Source: Manihot esculenta (taxonomy: Eukaryota; Streptophyta; Magnoliopsida; Malpighiales; Euphorbiaceae). Taken from it: 64,000 nt of DNA. Every line of letters starts with the position of its first letter. Positions within the stretch are counted from its first letter, which is position 1. A program made the position numbers and the translations under genes. The notes beneath the pieces are model-generated. The model saw only the letters and a program-made list of their open reading frames with translations, did no database searches and was not told the DNA's origin. The DNA is taken from positions 3,102,389 to 3,166,388 of the forward strand of contig NC_035174.2 of NCBI RefSeq assembly GCF_001659605.2, read 5' to 3'. Below are positions 1 through 11,645 of the stretch, piece after piece.

Positions 1-510
1 AAGGCAGACTCAAAACCTATTTATTAGGGCTCTAAAAAAAATTTATTTGATTTGTTAGTACGTAGAAACTCATTAGTTAATTATTTAATTTTAAAAAATA
101 TATTAAAATATGTTTGAAGCATTCAAATGTTTACTATTTATTATTTTTTTAAAATTTAACCATTAAATATTATTAAAAAAATTTAAAATACTCTTAATGA
201 ATTAATTAATTAATATTTTTATAAAATTAAAAAATTAATGAATGAATTTTCTCCTACATAGTAAAACACTTAAAAATTAAAATTAATGAGAAATATTAAT
301 TAATATTTTAACAGTTGCTAATATAATCGCTGTCTAATGTGAATGTGTAATTTAACTTTTCTTTTATCAAAATTAAATTGGCCCACTAGTGACACTATGG
401 ACTCAAATCCCTTTTCTTTTGCACAATTTTGGGACCCTACTGCTTTATCCCACTTGATATTATAATTGCATATCAAATTCCATAATTATCCCCTACTAGT
501 GTTTTTGTCA
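1..510. repeat. AT-rich repeat-like DNA upstream of the PMEI-like gene
   Basis: The first 300 bases are extremely AT-rich and contain no open gene. The block at about 40-265 resembles one at about 45,960-46,400: both carry a poly-A/T core with the words tatattaaaatatgt and aattaatgaatgaatttt in the same order. This looks like two old copies of an AT-rich, MITE-like element. From about 320 onward the sequence becomes promoter-like for the gene starting at 612. Confidence 0.4.
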
Positions 511-554
511 TATAAATGGCGAGCCTTTTCGTCCTATAAATGGCGAGCCTTTTC
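511..554 (+). promoter_or_regulatory. Tandemly duplicated TATA-box segment
   Basis: The 20-mer starting tataaatggcgagcc occurs at 511-530 and again, identical, at 535-554, a period of 24 bases. Each copy contains a good TATA box (TATAAAT) that runs directly into an ATG. The upstream ATG (516) opens a seven-codon frame that stops inside the second TATA box. The second ATG (540) is in frame with the PMEI-like protein. Two TATA boxes 24 bases apart could give two transcription starts. Confidence 0.6.
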
Positions 555-611
555 CCATTATCTTCATTATCAGCCAAATTAGCTTCAAAGTTCTCAAGTA
601 GCCAGAGAGAC

Positions 612-1220
612 ATGGCGGGTTTCCCCTCTACTTCTTTTGTTAAATTCTTCATCATTCTTCTTGCCATTAGTTTCCACATAAAAACTCTCTCAGCTGCAAG
701 AGCTCTCAGTCACCCAAAAACCAACACAGAATTTATAAAAACATCTTGTAGTACAACTACTTATCCAAGACTATGCTATAGTTCCCTTTCCGTCGAAGCA
801 AGCAAAATCCAAAGCAGCCCCAAGCTCCTAGCCACTGCAGCCCTCAACGTGACATTAGCACATGCAAGATCAACTTCCACCTCGATGAAAAAACTCTCTC
901 ACACGCATGGCATGAAGCCTACGGAAGTGGCAGCTATGCAAGACTGTGTGGAGGAGTTGAGTGACACAGTAGATGAGCTTAGGAAATCCATTGACGAAAT
1001 GGGCAAGGCCAAAGGGTCCGACACTCAGCTCATGATTAACGACATACAAACATGGGTTAGTGCCGCCTTGACTGACGAGACTACTTGCACTGATGGGTTC
1101 GCTGAGAATTCCATGGACGGAAATGTGAAGAGTGAAGTTAGGAAAAATATTCTGAATATTGCACACTTGACTAGTAATGCATTGTCCCTGATCAACAATT
1201 ACGCCTCTCTTCATGGTTAA
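612..1220 (+). CDS. Pectin methylesterase inhibitor-like (21 kDa type) secreted protein
   Basis: Intronless gene, 202 residues from the ATG at 612. It belongs to the plant invertase/pectin methylesterase inhibitor family; such proteins sit in the cell wall and block pectin methylesterases or invertases. An N-terminal signal peptide (hydrophobic FFIILLAISF, then cleavage near SAARA) is followed by the family's helical bundle. The four conserved cysteines are visible: two in SCSTTTYPRLC and two further on, in MQDCVEE and ETTCTDGF. I chose 612 because the peptide then begins right before the hydrophobic stretch; an in-frame ATG at 540 would add 24 residues but overlaps the second TATA box. PMEI and invertase inhibitor cannot be told apart by sequence alone; the 21 kDa PMEI-like group is the better guess. 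Confidence 0.87.
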   Translation: MAGFPSTSFVKFFIILLAISFHIKTLSAARALSHPKTNTEFIKTSCSTTTYPRLCYSSLSVEASKIQSSPKLLATAALNVTLAHARSTSTSMKKLSHTHGMKPTEVAAMQDCVEELSDTVDELRKSIDEMGKAKGSDTQLMINDIQTWVSAALTDETTCTDGFAENSMDGNVKSEVRKNILNIAHLTSNALSLINNYASLHG

Positions 1221-2055
1221 ATCGTCTCTGGGACGATGATGTTAATTATTTCTCAATCAATTATTCTAGTTAAAGTATTGAGGCAAAATATTCCATAGTT
1301 TGTCTGTAACAGATATATAGTGTGATAGTCGCGTCAATATGGATGGCCACATGCCTCCATTAGGATATTATGCTAGTTTCTATAAATAAAAATCATGTTT
1401 TATCATTCTAATGAACAAAGTCTGCGTGTGTACACGCTAGAAAATGATTGTTATCTGAGAATTGGGCATTTTGCTATTGTTGAACCCGTGAATTTGATTG
1501 CATGATTCTAATCTTAATGGAGAGAGAGAGAATGAGGACAATTTAGAAATAACTCCAGAAAGCGACATGCATGTGTTCACATGCATACAGAAAAGGTGAG
1601 GGCAAAACTTATACACATTAGAAACAAAAATTACAAGTGGAGAAAAAACAGAGCTAGTCTCTTTCTAGTGAGAGCTCAAGTAATAGCGACAGTTCAACGA
1701 GCTTGCCGCATCCACTCTTTCACAATCCCTTCCTAATTGTTCAAATTTACTTTGCTTTTGCTCAGTTGAGCAAATTTAAATAAGATAGTAGGACGAGACC
1801 GGAAGAGAAATATATCTGCTAATTAGCCTCATTGAAGCATATATTTTCGTTCTTCCGTCAGTGGTTTTGGTTTGGGCTGCGTAATTCTCTGCTTAATGAC
1901 CTGACAATAAAGCAATGCTTATGCAAAGATATGAAGAAAACCAAAGAGAACAGGCCTCCTTGTTATTACAGAAAATGCGACAACAAATTTCTGAACTGGA
2001 ATCTTGAATTTTAACGGATTAACTATGAGCTCCTACTGTAGCCACCTACTGCGGG

Positions 2056-2229
2056 GCTTCGGATATTTTTCCCCTTTTATCTCTCTAATGATCATGATGC
2101 TACCTTGCGTCGGTGAACTCTAACTCCCAACTAATAGTAGGTGCTTCAGATATTTTTCCCCCTTTATCTCTCTAATGATCATGATGCTACTTTGCGTCGG
2201 TGAACTCTAACTCCCAACTAATAGGAGGT
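2056..2229. repeat. 87-bp tandem duplication
   Basis: Two head-to-tail copies, 2056-2142 and 2143-2229, differ at only a few positions (for example cggat/cagat, accttg/actttg, agtagg/aggagg). Each contains the words ctctctaatgatcatgatgc and gtcggtgaactctaactcc. The high identity suggests a recent event. Confidence 0.85.
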
Positions 2230-3081
2230 TATTGACAAAAAAATCAATATCATTGATATCTCTCTCATCTTTCTTTGAGCAGAAATCTTTCTCCCACGTT
2301 GGACTAAAAAAAATAAAGATACTTCCTAGCTGACGGCAACTGCCAACTAAAACGCGAACGCAATAAATAACTAAATGATAATGTGCCTCAACAAAGGGCC
2401 ATTCTAGAATCGGCCCAGAGACAACCTTGGCCAACGCAAAACCTAGAAACCCATGGGTGCAATCCAAACCCAAATGGAGACCAACAAAAGTGTGAAGGAC
2501 AAAATGTCAAAATGCAATGCGCCAAGTCCAGTGACTATTAGCTACCGCAGAGAGATTCCACGCTCTTTGGAGTAATGATACATGGAAGAACTCAACCCCT
2601 AAAGCAGATTTACCTACATACTGAAGCTTCAGGGAGGTTCCCAAAACCAGGAGATCAACCCCCAAAGCAGCCTAGAAAGGAATCACAACTTTCATGCAAC
2701 GGGATCCAAGACCATGATAACCAGAAAACCAGCAATAAGGAATGGCAGAGGCTAGAGTACCAGAACCCAAGCGTCTCTTGAGATGTCATCCAACAAAGAC
2801 AAGCAGCAGGAGGCCAAAAGGAAAAACACATCATCTGACCTGCTCAAGAAGAGAGCGATGATTGAGGATCACAATTGATGGCTTTCAATGCCCGGTATAT
2901 GATCGCAAGAGATGCATACTAGCTAAAACATAGCTCCTTTACAGACAAAAACATCCAAACAGCCAGGATATGCGAACCCTCTCTATGATGCGGTCACTTG
3001 CACAATAACAACTTAAAACCAAAGCCAACGAAATCCCTATTCACAAACCTGGCATGGAGCTGGAAAGGGAAAATGCTACAG

Positions 3082-3116
3082 TCTGGGCAAGGGGAAAAGG
3101 AGCTGCCCCTGCCCAG
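3082..3116. repeat. GC-rich inverted repeat (hairpin)
   Basis: The left arm tctgggcaagggg pairs with the right arm cccctgcccaga, with one bulged base and a loop of about ten bases. It stands out in AT-rich surroundings. The loop is too short and the stem too small for a normal plant microRNA precursor. Confidence 0.6.
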
Positions 3117-3769
3117 ATGAAAGGAAGAGGCCTTGCCTCAAAATAAATAAATAAACTTTGAGAGAGAAGGTTCAAGAGCCTAAATATAATAAAAAGGATC
3201 ATATATTCTTCCTAAATAACTTATTTAATACATGCAAGCACAAGTAAAAGTCTTCTCCAGCTTTATACAATTCCTACTAAGAACAAGTATGATATTAATA
3301 GGTGCCAATAGGAAATCGAATAAAGACTAGCATTGTCAATTACATTATCCGTATTTGTTTAGGACGCTTATTATTGTGGAGAACTACCTCTTGGTGATTT
3401 CCAAGGATCTCTTCACACAAATTAGAAACAGAAAAAGATTACAAATTGAACTTTCCCCAGTCAATAAGAATTCAGAGGGAAAACTGAAAACTTCCGCTTT
3501 CATTTTAGCCAATCAATGTAAATTTCCACTTTCATTTTAGCCAATCAATGTTTTGTCCATTCTCTGGATGATAGGCCTAAAAAATTCAAATTACTAAACA
3601 CTTCATGATTATAAGATATAGCATCGTCTAACTATATGGGAAACTAAACTCCTAAATTAATATAATTTCCAATGCACTAAACAATACAAGGCAATTTGAA
3701 ACAATAACGTGTAAGATATTGCACTTTTACCCTTGACATAGGGAGAAATTTTGATGTTACAGGAAACTG

Positions 3770-5621
3770 TTAACAAGCTTTTTTGGGAGGAGACATATTA
3801 CCAATTAGTGAAATTACAGTGCCAACAGTAACTATATGCACAATCAATCCTGTCAAAACAAAAACAAGAATATTACAGAAGAAGACTAGAATGTCAAGAA
3901 AGCACATACATAACATAACAGTGTGCAACTTACCGAGCACAAGCAGAATAGTTTCAATAAATTCAAATTTCTTTCTTTCCAAGTTACTCAGGGTCCATAT
4001 AACCTGAGAACAAAATTCATTGTGAGATTTTGATGGCAATTAATTTACTAGGTGCAAACATAGACACTGTTGCATATTAAATGGAGAAAGAACACATAAA
4101 GAAGCACCCAATTCCATCTACTTCAGGTAACATGCCAAACTTCATAAACAAAAAAAAAAGAACCTACACTGTAGCATCTGCACATAGTGCAATTTGACGT
4201 TCTATATCTCGTAAAATCTAACAAGACTTATTCACAGATTTGGAGTTTTGGACCTATATATAACTGGTTTTTAAGGGATGATATTCCAATGAAACTTCTT
4301 GTCAAAAGGACTAAGCAAAAATGAACCATGCGTGTGCTCTCAAAAATAATGAAACAACTTACCTGTAATGATGAATTGCTGGTAATGGCAAAAGTTAAAG
4401 AGATGAGTATTGCAATTGATGACATGATGATGTAAACTCTCAAGAAACTTACTCTACTGCGTCTTCGACCTTAAACATTTGAAAATTAACTAGCATTAAA
4501 ATATGTATAAATTTAATTAATTCAAATCAGAAAATAATGTGGTCAACAACCTAATTCCCCAATGAGAAGAGAAATCAATCCAATGATAGGAGATGAAATA
4601 GCAAGTGTGTTTAGACTAGTCTCCTTTGATATTGATAAAACAATATACAGCAGGCCTATCAATTGAATAGCAGCCTGCATTCAAATGACAGCACTATCAA
4701 GAGAAAAATAAAAGAAGCCGATTCAGTGGATCAGGATTCAGAAGGACCATTGTTAACACACACATGAAAATTTAAGAGAATTATAAATCAGAATATAATC
4801 CTTGCATTCATTTTAGTACATAGGCAACTTGTGACCTACAGAGTAATGCATCACCTTTGGATGTTAAACAGTTGGAGAAATAGTCATGTTTATCCGAAAC
4901 CATTAAATAGGAAACAAGGAATTAAACTAAAAAGGATGATCCTGGTAAACTTGGAAGCCCAAAAATATCAAACCAAGTTCAGCACTAGATTCTCCACAGA
5001 GCAAATTATTTGATGTCCTTCTGATCATTTGCTCTCTTAAATCATCAAGTACAAAAAACTCAGTGAGTATATATTATATAATAATAAAAACCCAGACACT
5101 GGCAATATTCTGCACTGTGCAGTACGTAGCCAACTCATCCTCTGAATCACTGGCAATGGCTCTCGAGGCTGTTTCTTATCATCTCTGAAAAATAGTAACT
5201 CTAGCTTCCATATTAGAAATCAATTTCTATTCCATTTTCTAATGGAAAAACAAATTTAATCCCATTGATAACCCAAATGAGATTAATACAATGAATGATA
5301 ATTATTTTCAATTACCGTTTGTACTTATGAAATAATTTATCTAAACAATGTACCTGAGCTAAGATCAGTGCATAGAGACGAGACTTCCCTTTGGCTACCT
5401 TTGTATAACCTAAAATTTAAAATTGCCAGCAAAATGCAAAAGGAAAATGAGCAGAAATAAGACCTTAAATCCATTAAATCTAGCTACAACTCCAAAACAA
5501 CACTAACCACTTTTGATTCGAAACAAAAGAAAGAAGAAAGCTTACGGGAATCAACGACCATCCTATACGAGAAATCAGAGCCATCGGTTCCAGATGGCCT
5601 CCCTGTTTTTCTCTGCTGCAT
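3770..5621 (-). CDS. Conserved plant four-span membrane protein of unknown function
   Basis: Six exons in transcription order: 5621-5546, 5409-5354, 4674-4551, 4469-4363, 4003-3934, 3849-3770. All junctions are GT-AG and the frame is kept, giving 170 residues. The N-terminus is MQQRKTGRPSGTDGSDFSYR, the kind of invariant, hydrophilic start that conserved families have, and the C-terminus is SLIGNMSPPKKAC. About four hydrophobic stretches are seen: LILAQAAIQLIGLLYIV, ISSPIIGLISLLIGEL, VYIIMSSIAILISLTFAI and the last exon, GLIVHIVTVGTVISLIG. The basic GRRRSR between the second and third would face the cytosol. I recall similar uncharacterised proteins in other plants but no established function, so none is given. 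Confidence 0.85.
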
Positions 5622-6745
5622 CTTCCTAATATCCTTTTCTCTACCCTAGGCGACTCTATTTGCCGTTGAAAATAAACCGTATACGACGTGGAAAACTGCA
5701 GATTGTAAAAGAGGATCACCGGGTGGATTAGACCCGATTGAAGATGGCGGATCACAATCGGGTCAATAGTTAATGAAAAATTAAATTACTACTAAATAGC
5801 TGTCTTTTCTAAAATTAACTAATTCATCTTATTTTCAAATTAATTAAAATGTCCCTAAAATGAATTTAATTTTTTTAGTTTTTTTATTATAAAAATAGTT
5901 ATATTTAATTATTTATATTATTTAGTCTTATAAATTTAACTACACATATTATTAATCCCTTTAATTTTAAATATTTATTTATCTAATTCATCTCACTAAA
6001 ATTAAAATAAATTGAGTAATAATTTTTTAAAAAATAATTAAAGAATTTAATTTTATAAAATATAAAAACGTTTTAATTTAATCATTTTAATGAAAATATT
6101 GGCATTTCAATTTAATATAAAAAAGGCTAATACGGTCTAGTTGAGATGGTCCCCAGTATCTCCTGCTAAGGATCGAGTCTCATATTTCCCTTCTCTAATA
6201 GCTATGTTTGGCATATTTTCAAATACTGCAAGAATGGTGTTAAAAAAAGGGGAAAATTTTGTGTATCAAACCACCAGTCACCAGGGACCAATTCCTCCGA
6301 TCCTTTACACTCCATTTGGTCGCCTAGCCGAGAAGATTCAAATTCTTGGCCTATTTTCACATCTATCGGTTCAGGGCAATCCTTGTTGACAATGAAGAAA
6401 GTATGCGCTGTAAAGGTTTTCTTTGCACTTGCAAATAAATAAGTTTAAGCTTCTTAATTTTTAATACAAAGTTTTGAAGTTAAAATCTTGGTTTCATGAA
6501 CAGCTGAGAGGTTCATTTGCATTTTGCGGCCCATTTTCACTTTGGGCTCAGAAAATTGCTTGGTGTAAGTTGGGATGAACAGGTCAGCGTTTACGTGAGA
6601 TGGCGTTGATAAGAAATGACATGCTGTTATTTCATTGATTCAGTGTATCAAACATATTATGCTAATGATATTGATCACATGATGCACTGGATTGTGCAAT
6701 TATTTTTCCTAATTTTGGTGGGAAACGAAAAAGAAGCTAAAATAA
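5622..6745. other. Intergenic spacer
   Basis: This holds the promoter of the minus-strand membrane protein gene at its left end. A very AT-rich block follows (5760-6120), then about 300 bases of mixed composition with a short frame (6141-6389) that matches nothing I recognise. The right end is the 3' flank of the GH9 gene. No gene supported. Confidence 0.4.
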
Positions 6746-8918
6746 TCAATGGGTAATTTCTGATCGGGATTGAAGTGATTTGAAGTAAGCTAAGACTCCA
6801 ACAAGGGGTGCATTGATGTATGTGGTAGGTTCTAATTGAGCAGCATTAGTTCGATCATCAGAGAATTGGTCATTACTATCAGGTCCTCCAACAACAGCCC
6901 CTACATGCAAGTTTGGATTTGGATCCTTGCTCTCGAAGTACGACGTTCCCTCATGACATGCAATATGCCCAGGGTGCTTATCGACGGAGGGTATGGAAGA
7001 GCCACGGTGGTGAATTCTTTGAGGGTACTTTTCGCCGAATCCCACCATGTACGACATTCCTAATGGATTTTTTCCTAGTATATAATCCACCTGCACCAAT
7101 ATCATATACTGCATTTAATCTCTTTCCTGTCTGCAAGATTGTGAGCTCATGAACTCTAACCCCAAGTGGAGTTTGATAATGAAAGTTGTTGAGTTTAGTT
7201 GCATACCTGGCCTTTGGCGAAGTTAATAATCCTGGCAGGAGTAACGGCCACGTTGCCACAAGAAACCCCTCTTTTAGCTTTCTCCAAATAGCGAGCGTAA
7301 GCTATCAGAAGAAAGGATAGAGAGGTTGCATGTTGCAAGTTGGTTCCTCCAGATTTAAATAGGAGCCCACCTGGAGAGAATGTGACGGATTTGGTTGGCG
7401 ATTCTGGCAATATAGAACACACAAAATTGTCCCCATTAACAGTGAAGGGTTTTTCGTTGGGAGTGTTTATCGCCCACTACACCGAACATGAAAAACAATG
7501 AAAATTTCAGATTATGCAAAAACCAGTTCATTTCACGTATTAACGGGAAGAGGAAGGCAAGTGATGATCTGATTGATTGTTATTAATTACCCCGGAAACA
7601 AGTATGTTAATGCCAGCTTCTTTCGAGTCCCATCCAAACTCCGACAAGTTATTGCCGATGGAATCCACACTTGCTCGTCTGTATACAAATGGGGATGCTG
7701 AGTTGCTAGCGTTCTTTAGAATATAATCCCAATATTTTCCATCGTTAGTTGCCTTGTACAGCCATGCTGCTCCCCACAACAACTCATCCTGTAATTGATT
7801 ATCTCTTACTTACACTGACAGGAAATGAAAGAAATAAACTCAGCATATAACCGAATGTGTACCTGGTAACCATTGTAATCGCAGTAATATGGACACACCC
7901 CCTGCCCAACACTGCCATCGTAAGATCCTTGAAAATTATCGGCGAAATCGAAGACCTACACATCAAAATAAAAATAAAAAAAGGAGAAAATCAATAACAA
8001 GAGATGTGGATTATAATAAAGAAAATAAAAAAGAAGCTTTCTAATATTTTATACCGAGGATGCTCTTTCGAGAAGGATATTAGAATAATTGGCCTGGGTA
8101 GTCTTGAACACCAAGGAAGAGACAGCAAGTGCAGCAGCAATCTCAGCAGAAAGTTCAGAACCGGGGTGGGTTTGATTAACAACGTAAGTGGTTCTAGGAG
8201 TGTCCATATCTTCAGGTCTCTCCCAGCAATTATGGTCGCTGATGGGTTCCCCTACCTGAGCAACCACTGTGCCAGGGACGCTAGTGGACTTAAGCAAGTA
8301 GTCTGTACTCCATTGAATGGCCTCTAAAGCATGTTCCAAGTCTGAGCCCATGAGGGGACCAAATTCTAGTACGCTCCAAGCAAGCATGGTCGTTGTGAAT
8401 GCCATTGGAAAATTGAACTTGATGTTGTCTCCAGCATCATAGTAACCTCCAACCAAATCCATCTAATTAAGAATTTTGCATACGTTAATTAAAAGAAAAG
8501 GGCACATTGGCAGAACTGAATAGATGACCATTTAAGAGAAAAGTAATGGTGTTTTGATTAAAAAATAAATAAATTATAACATACATATATCATATTCTCC
8601 TTTAAATAAAAATTATTGACAACTTCATTTTTGAGCCTAGTATATAGTCGAAAACTTTAGTTTTAACAAGTTAAAAAGAAAAGAAAAGGAACAACAAAAT
8701 AAAATAATTATATATGGACTTACGCCAATAGAAGAGCCATCGAGAAGAGCAGAATCCTTCCTCCAAGTAACCCTTTGGGTGGAAGGTATCTTCCCTGACC
8801 TCTGCCCTTCAAAGAAGAGAATGCTTTTGGTCAATGCATCTCCATAGTTTTGGGAGGACACTTTCATCAGGACACTCATCGCCGCCGCCAATCCTAACAA
8901 CGCTACTTTGCTCACCAT
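6746..8918 (-). CDS. Endoglucanase, glycoside hydrolase family 9 (secreted, class B type)
   Basis: Six exons in transcription order: 8918-8724, 8462-8055, 7955-7863, 7788-7591, 7476-7207, 7090-6746; all phase 0, giving 502 residues, the usual length for secreted plant GH9 enzymes without a carbohydrate-binding tail. It should hydrolyse beta-1,4-glucans in the cell wall. A signal peptide precedes [20 protein letters not shown]. The catalytic DAGD motif is at about 74-77 ([12 protein letters not shown]), [11 protein letters not shown] follows, RIHHRG holds the conserved histidine, and the proton-donor glutamate is in [16 protein letters not shown] (about residue 474). Odd point: the family signature before that glutamate normally has an aromatic residue (NY-x-Q); here it reads NAAQ. 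There is no membrane anchor and no CBM49, so this is not KORRIGAN-type or class C. Confidence 0.95.
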
Positions 8919-11645
8919 CTCTTCTATTTATTCTCTCAATTCTGTACTACTACTACTACTACTTCTTCTATTCTCAACGTCAAAGCCAGCAACACAAACG
9001 ATGTCTATATATAGTGTGCATGTGATGAACAATACGTATGTGGGCATGAAAGAAATAATTTTCAAGGTGGAAGCCTTTCCGTAGCCAATTTTTTCTGTCA
9101 TTAATTAAAAGGTTGTAAATTTGGTACTTTCCAGTAATTTTCTGGTTAATTTGAGTAAATATTATGCCATATGTCCATAACAAGATTAATGCATATCTAT
9201 ATAATGTGCAATATAATAACTTACCAAAGATTAGTCCAGGATAAAATCAGTAAAATAAAAAAGGTTTATGATTTAGGCTCTCTTTATTTTGCCTAAAATA
9301 TTTTTTTTTTAAATATTTTTTAACATTTAGATATTAAAAAATAATAAAAATTAAGTAATTTTTTGTATTTTGAAAATATTGTTAAAAGCTTTATATATAA
9401 ATTTGTAATAAATTTTATTTTTTAAATTAAAATTAAATAATAAATATAAATCATTTTATTAAAAAAAATTTCATAAAAAAATATTTTGTGTGAAAAATAT
9501 AAGTTATTTCGAAACAAATCTCAACATGTGGTGTGGCCTGTTAAAGTTTGAATGTTGATGTCCATTTGAAGAAAGTTTAACTTAATTACCATATATGTAA
9601 ATATAATATTCTTATATTTTCTACCAATTACAACAAATTAGTTCGCATACCAATTATAACAAATTAGCCTCAATTAATTTAAACAATATTTTTATAAAAA
9701 AATAAAATAATTTTCGAGCTCACTTTATTTAATTCTAAATATTTATTTAAATTATTTTGATAAAATCACATTAGTAATGGACCAAACACAATAAAATTAA
9801 AATCTAAGAAACGTACATAGGCCAATTATATGTTATGATTAAGTTGAAATATATTTAAAAATTAAAAATACCCAATAAACTATAAAATGTATAATTTTTT
9901 TAGAATAAATTTCAAGACAAAAAGAACATATAAATTCTGAATCAGTTTTATGAACCCAAAAACAATGTCCAAAGTGATTGCATGCTTTTATCCAAAAATC
10001 ATGAATCTTTACATTTTCAAAAGTTACAACTTTTAAAATGAAAAATAAAAAGCGAGTTTGACAGCTTTAAGTATTATATATAATTATTAATTTTATATAA
10101 AAAAATTGCTGTAGTACCTGAATTTTAATAAAATTTACTAATAAATTTTTATAATTTTTAATTTCAATTAAAATATCTCTCGTAATTTTAAAATAAAACT
10201 ATTACTCATAATTTTAAAATAAAACTATTGCTTCTGCTAAATATTTTGTCAGTCTATCAATATAATTATTAGTCAAGAAGAAAATATTAAGAAATTATAA
10301 AACCACCTCAAATTTATTTGTTAAAACCGCGTCATTTTCCTTTTGCTTTCCTCGTCCTTCTTCACCCCTTTTCATCTATCGCTCTCTCTCGGCTCCCACG
10401 CCTCCGTTATTAACATCTTCACCATACATCTACCTCTTTGAATTTCTACATCGTCTCCTCTCTTTTTATCCTGGAGTTCTCTTTCACTTGTCACTTAATC
10501 GATTCCTTTTCCTTTTTCTCTCCTCATCCTTCTTCACCTCCTTTTCATCTATCAACATTATCTCCTTTCGAAAGCTCCTCTCAATCCATCTCTCTGAATT
10601 GCTCCTCTCGATGAATTAACCGTCGTTGGTTTTAAATTTAAGCGGCCGATCGTCGCTCATTAGTGATTGCAACATTATCTCCTTTCGAAAGCTCCTCTCA
10701 ATCCATCTCTCTGAATTGCTCCTCTCAATGAATTGACCGTCGTTGGTTTTAAATTTGAGCGGCGATTGTTTCTCAATTTAGATTGCTATTCTGCAATTGC
10801 ACTGAAAACTAAATATGAGCAATTTATGTTATTTTACTTTCAAATTGTATTGATGGATTGTATTTTATAATTTATAATTGGATTAAAATGAATTTTTTTT
10901 CTTCTGTTAGATGAAAGGTTCTTTGTAGTGTTAATTGTTGCTTGATTGAAAGATTTATTAATTTAAAAAAAATTTTAAAGAGGAAAATGGTGGATTAAAT
11001 TAGGTTGAAATTGGTATGAAATCATATAAGGATTGGGGGAGTAGGGAGTGTAACATTGTAAATTAGAAGATATATAAAATTAACAGAAATATTTTAATTG
11101 AAATTAAAAATAATAAAGACCTAATCATAAATTTCATTAGAATTGAAGGATTCCATAATAATTTTTTCTTTTATATAATATTACGTTATATAATATAATT
11201 ATAAAGGACTTTGATTCTTAAGATAATAATTGCTTTCTTATTAATTCACCACATAAATTTAGGAAAACATCCGGATGATTTACCGATCTACGATTACTGA
11301 AATAATGACCGCTCTGCCAAATTAAAAATATTATCCAAGACGTTTATACAAAATTCTTACGTAGAAGTCAGACGCTACCAAAACAAATGGTTCATCATCA
11401 TTCAATAATCAATATGTAGTTTGACCTAAATTACAATTAAACGGGCAGAGCACCCCCAGAGACTGAAAAAGGAAAAAGAAAGAAAATTGAATGTCTTAAT
11501 ACCCAGAAAATTTTGTACAGGGGAAGAGAGAGTTTCAAATCTGATCCAACCATGTAAGTTCAGCTGTTAACGTTATACCTAGAACTACCCAATACAAGCA
11601 AACAGTATCTAAACCAAATTACTTGTATCCAACCAGCAGAAAAGT
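8919..11645. other. Large AT-rich intergenic region
   Basis: The first 100 bases hold the GH9 5' leader, with a (CTA)n run at about 8945-8962. Most of 9230-10320 is simple AT-rich DNA with palindromic, MITE-like character. At 10,320-10,620 lies a CT-rich block that looks like a plant 5' leader, partly duplicated (see 10553-10786). I found no coding sequence behind it. The right end is the 3' flank of the SKU5-like gene. Confidence 0.4.
10553..10786. repeat. 117-bp tandem duplication in a CT-rich block
   Basis: The unit starting caacattatctcctttcgaa occurs at 10,553 and again at 10,670, head to tail. The copies differ at few positions over roughly the first 100 bases (ctcgatgaattaa versus ctcaatgaattga) and diverge towards their 3' ends. 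A related CT-rich sentence (ccttcttcacc...ttttcatctatc) also appears at about 10,350 and 10,530, so the region has duplicated more than once. Confidence 0.8.

Larger units (their letters stand above)
1221..3769. other. Intergenic DNA with a tandem duplication and a hairpin
   Basis: No gene could be supported here. The stretch contains an 87-bp tandem duplication (2056-2229), a strong GC-rich hairpin (3082-3116), and a less AT-rich zone at about 2460-3180 that has short frames but no recognisable protein on either strand. It might be transcribed non-coding DNA or an old transposon remnant. The far right end probably holds the 3' UTR of the minus-strand membrane protein gene. Confidence 0.4.

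Noticed and set aside
2070..2229. Box C/D-like motifs (catgatgc) in the tandem duplication
   Set aside because: There is no matching box D or terminal stem.
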